Assembly: GCF_015706575.1 (NCBI RefSeq)
Contig: NW_024037060.1
Coordinates: 441,501 to 505,500, forward strand
Length of the DNA stretch: 64,000 nt
Direction: 5' to 3'
DNA from: Patiria miniata
Lineage: Eukaryota > Echinodermata > Asteroidea > Valvatida > Asterinidae
The notes under the pieces were generated by a model. That model had not been told where the DNA came from, searched no databases, and was given only the letters and a program-made list of their open reading frames with translations. Of the stretch, positions 60,323 to 64,000 are shown one piece after another (position 1 is the first letter of the stretch; every line of letters starts with the position of its first letter). Position numbers and translations under genes: made by a program.

Positions 60323-61900
60323 CCTGATTTATTTCTTCCGCCTGCATTTTTAACAAAAGAAAATTTCAAACTGTAGTCTTAAACAAAAGCACAGCATTGT
60401 TGTGTATATGTGTGTGTTGTTTTCCTACTTCACATTTTATTGGAATTGCAGCATTATTGAAGAATTAAAACTTGCATATATTCTTGAGTATGAAAAAAAT
60501 GTTAGTAGTTCATATCCTGCATTGACTATGGCGATATCAGAAAGAAAAATGTCTGTATTTGGAGAGATTAGCATTTTGGATTTTGTTCCATTGAAAAGGT
60601 CTTTCATGTTATTATGAATCATGATACAAAGGGTTTTCGGTCCTATTCCACTTAACTTTACTTTCAAAGCTTTCACTAGGGTACCAAAAATCAATTCAAA
60701 CAGATGTGCTTACCTTTCCAAATGAAGGAGCTTGTTTCAACGTGGGGCTACTGCTTAGCTGATAGTCATGTTCAGGGTTTTGGGGGTTTGTGTGAAGGTT
60801 CCTTTTTATTGAAATTATGGTTGAAAGACTATTTTGCTGAGGCTCTATTGTTGTGTCGGATTGCTCATCGATGACTAAATGGGGGAAATCCCGGCATATG
60901 CAATGCCTATAGACTTGACTCAAGTCGGAATTACTTTTAAGTCAGTATAATGTGTGTTATAGATGACATTTGAAGTCGGACGTCATCAAGTGTTCATCAC
61001 GTGCACATAGTCGTTTCAAATATCCGAAACAGCTTGTGTTTGGCCACAAGCACATTTCTAATTTGATTTTTTTTAAAATTTCATCTAGCATGCTGTGGAA
61101 ATACAGAATTTCTGCTTTAGTCTCTGCAAGTCTCTAACTTAGTCTTAGTTGACCAAGATCACCTAGTAATGAGAATTTACAAAGCACTAGTGTCTAAGAA
61201 TAAAAAGTATTCACTGCATTGGGACCTGGGAACGGAGATTTTTGCTGTTTAAAAGAATCGGTGTGTTCTTATGGTTATTTGACAAAGTATTTCATAAGAC
61301 AAAGGTAGCAATTAATGTTGAAAAAAAATACAACACATTTATTATTCCAACAAAGGGAAAAGTGTGCTGATTGGTCTTTTTACATGTACCTTTACACATT
61401 AAAAAAATACAGGAATTAAAGAGCTAACTTAAAATTAAACAGAAAAATAACCAAAACAATTCAGTGATCAAATTGAAGTCATGCAATTGAATAATCAAGT
61501 ACGGTACATGTAGTACACATACACAAGTTAAAAATACAACACACAGTAATTAGATCGGGCTGAAAAGCAGTCAGAGAATTAATCAACATTAGACTACAAT
61601 TTGGACAACATGGGATAGGTAGCCGCAGTACATCGATGTACCAGCTGCTGTGACCATACATCGAATGATTTACTGTATTGTTTGAATCCTTCGTTATAAC
61701 TGATAGTTACATCTGGTGCTATAAACATGGACTTTGCATGCAATGGGTGGCACCTGTCACACATAATTATTTTATATTTTATTGCCCAGCTTAGATTTAT
61801 ATCAAACAACCAATGATTCTTGTCGGTCACTAATAATGCTGCCAGCCTGTTTGACTATTTTGTCAAACAGGAAGAGGGGAAGAATGCTCTGTACATGTAA
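60323..61900. repeat. D6 upstream flank, duplicate of D5 upstream flank
   Basis: Collinear with 55808-57600. It lies between D6 and D7 and includes no coding frame. The site matching the 57644 MITE is empty. Confidence 0.8.
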
Positions 61901-62544
61901 AATTGATATGTAAAACTTGTGTTGCCAAAAGCTTTCAACCTTGCGGATAGTGTCACTTGATAGTATTGGGGCTTTCCGGTACATCCAGCTAGAATTTGAA
62001 CCTACATCCAGCTGAAAGGATAATGGACAACATTATTAGGCCCTACAAGTATTCAAAAACTAAAATCTTTCATTTCTCATTAATCAAAGTTTCAAAGACA
62101 TTAGGGTCTTGCAATGCATTGTCACACATGGTGACAGTAAATCCAATTGCAAGACGAGAAAATATTGCCTAATGGTTTGTAAAATATATACTTCGTATGA
62201 AACTTGTTTTGAGTTAAAATGAGTACCAATTGAAAAGGAATGATAGTTTATATCTCGTGACTTCAACCAACGCCTACCCTAAACCCAAAACCTGCAAAAA
62301 AAAAAACTAATTACAACTTTTTCAATGTCACTGAACAATATATTGAATGTTCTATGAAAACTCACTTAACAATTGAATGTGTTGAATTATGTTATATTTT
62401 AGTAAAATAAAAAAAATGATGTCGTGTTTACTTGTTCATATATTGTTCACAATATTTTCATTGTATATTTTATGCATTACTCAAAAAGGAATTCCTGTGC
62501 ACTAAGTAATTGGGGCCTTCAAATTGGAATGCCCTTGATCGAAA
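61901..62544. other. Intergenic spacer between D6 and D7
   Basis: Collinear with 58289-59140 without the hAT-like MITE found at 58498. AT-rich, no gene seen. Confidence 0.6.
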
Positions 62545-62667
62545 TTTCCCTGTACTTCTTTCAATATACCTGCTGCAGAAATATCGGTAGAAAAATTCGC
62601 TGTCCTATAGCCATACCTTCCTTACTTCAATGTCAAATGCATCAAGCACTACTTGCGACCAAACATA
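62545..62667 (-). pseudogene. Second, broken copy of the deaminase C-terminal module
   Basis: Read on the minus strand from 62667: GYVWSQVVLDAFDIEVRK, then an in-frame stop, then a shifted remnant. This matches the D6 end (GYVWLKVVLDALDIEVRK). It lies directly after the EWLGRR of D7, so D7's last eight residues (LCLVASSA) are this relic read in another frame. Confidence 0.75.
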
Positions 62668-63698
62668 ACCGCCTCCCTAGCCATTCTGGTTTGCCTTCTG
62701 CCATTCCAAAATCACGGAGTACTTCCATCAGCCAAGCATACCCTTCCCTGTCAGCTGGGTCAATTCTTTTAATCACTTCGTGAAAATGGTCTCGTGTGTG
62801 ATGTATGAGCATCTGCATGCATGCATTGAACACATGAATCTTCATAAAGTCCTGAAGATGCTGTCTCAATTTACTTTCCCATTCTCCTGTCTGAAAGGGC
62901 AACTCTCGTAATTCTTTGGGGTTTAGCCCTTTCTTCTCAAGTCCGTATAAGTGATGATATTTGTGGCTCTCAAGTATTCTTGTTCTTTTTTCCCAGTCTT
63001 TCAGTTTGTGAGATTCCACAATCCATTGTAGTTCCTTTTCCAAATCACGCAGTCCATGTGTTTTAAGAAAGCCCGACAGTTCAGTTTCCAAATGGTTTGT
63101 TTGATGATCCTGGAAAATGTGTGATAAGCTTTCTCGCCAACTGCTTGCACACAGCTCATCATCATTGGTAATCTTTCGAAATGCAATTTCCAATGTATTC
63201 ACATTTCCGTGCTTGAGGATTTTCTCCAACATATTCTCCCAATTACTGCCTCCATCATGACATGCTAAGATTTTCTTTACTACAGTTTTCCAGTCATTAC
63301 CTTGTAGTGTGTGCAAAGAGATGCTTCCATTTCTGTTTAATCTGTCTAACGCAATGATGTTTTTCTTACATTGCTTACATTGTCCATAATACACATTAGC
63401 AAATGTAATAGTGAATCGGACCCCATGTTTTTGTTGAAACTCGAGTATTTTTTCGGCGCATTGATGACATGGAGAAAGATTGATGTACATGACAATTTCT
63501 TCATTTTTTTTATTTTCTTCAAGCCATTCCAAAGCAATAACTTCTGCATGAGTGGCAGGGATACCCGTACCCCTCAATTCACTGGAAAACAGTTTGCCAT
63601 TGACAAGCAGGACCGCTTTTTTTTGGCCAGTCATCACCAATAGGACATGACCTTATGAATGTTTCGATGTCCTCTTTACTCTTTGTTATGTCATCCAT
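62642..63698 (-). CDS. AID/APOBEC-like cytidine deaminase D7, one homopolymer frameshift
   Basis: A divergent family member. The start MDDITKSKED is at 63698, just after acceptor TTTCAG (exon edge 63716). The frame breaks at a run of eight A on the coding strand (63617-63624); seven would restore the family reading WPKKAVLLVN. This may be an assembly error or a real lesion. The rest is open to 62642: zinc motif HAEVIAL and SPCHQC, an extra CKQCKKN after the VYY strand, then clear 16-residue units (WENMLEKILKHG, WRESLSHIFQDH, LETELSGFLKTHG, LEKELQWIVESH) and the module GYAWLMEVL ... EWLGRR. The final residues come from out-of-frame reading of a duplicated module. Confidence 0.78.
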
Positions 63699-63716
63699 CC
63701 TCAACACCTGCTGCAG

Positions 63717-64000
63717 CTGAAATTGTATCTTGAAAAGAAGTGAAAGCAGAAAGAAGAAAATATGTAGGGTAAATGAGTGCATGAGTTAAAAGAGCTAAAT
63801 TGTGCTCTTCGCGTATGGGTGGCCAACATTTAGGAAGGCTTGTTTTTTGTTTTTTAATTTGTGAAGACAGCTTCATTCTAAATTAATATCAGTATTACAC
63901 TTCATCATTTCAGTTCTTCACAAGAGAAAATCGTATTCACCTAGAATTTAAATGCCCATTTAAAAAAAAGATGTATCTTTTTGCAATTTAATGAGCTATT
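63717..64000. other. D7 upstream region to window end
   Basis: AT-rich, no coding frame recognised. D7's 5' exon and promoter are probably here or beyond the window. Confidence 0.4.

Noticed and set aside
1..64000. CRISPR arrays, bacterial operons or an integrated virus
   Set aside because: No regularly spaced identical repeats with unique spacers were seen. Genes are spliced. No capsid, polymerase or integrase frame was found in the long open frames.

Overview
The window is nuclear DNA from an animal. Genes are split by GT-AG introns, intergenic DNA is AT-rich, and MITE-like transposons, tRNA-derived SINE-like pieces and long C/G homopolymers are common. Two housekeeping genes, ATIC and DHX30, sit next to an array of AID/APOBEC-like cytidine deaminases. 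That content and the repeat style fit a marine deuterostome invertebrate such as an echinoderm, hemichordate or lancelet. The species cannot be fixed from the sequence alone.

Region 1 (1-5852, minus strand) holds the 5' part of a DHX30 orthologue: eight coding exons covering a mitochondrial presequence, a dsRNA-binding domain and the start of the DEAH/DEVH helicase core. The rest lies beyond base 1. A 644-bp divergent promoter (5853-6496) separates it from region 2 (6497-20424, plus strand), a complete ATIC gene of 17 coding exons and 592 codons with its catalytic residues intact. Its introns carry SINE-like pieces, palindromes and simple repeats.

Region 3 (about 23.9 kb to the end) is a rapidly evolving tandem family of deaminase loci, all on the minus strand. 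Four or five look functional: 26594-27796 (D1), 34055-35035 (D2), 54788-55807 (D5), 59174-60322 (D6) and 62642-63698 (D7, one homopolymer frameshift). Two are decayed: 43616-44561 (D3) and 52037-52668 (D4). Each intact copy is read from one coding exon and has H-A-E plus S-P-C-x2-C zinc/catalytic motifs. In D2 and D5-D7 the deaminase fold runs into a tail of 16-residue tryptophan repeats and ends in a conserved module (GYxWL ... EWLGQR). D1 and D3 carry a related but divergent tail. The tail varies between paralogues by whole repeats. D1 has an acidic minisatellite inserted in the terminal module, D5 has its catalytic HAE motif duplicated in tandem, and D7 is followed by a broken second copy of the terminal module.

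The array grew by segmental duplication: 23.9-35.1 kb matches 40.3-55.9 kb, and the flanks of D5 and D6 match each other. This gives filled and empty sites for many transposons, including hAT-like MITEs with 8-bp target duplications (one nested in another), a 641-bp MITE with AATT duplications, a 705-bp element with 77-bp internal repeats, and a 4.25-kb element made of two roughly 1.5-kb inverted arms around a loop that holds an unidentified open frame. By analogy with other invertebrate AID/APOBEC-like families, an expanding and decaying deaminase array of this kind most plausibly serves antiviral or anti-transposon defence. That role is inference.
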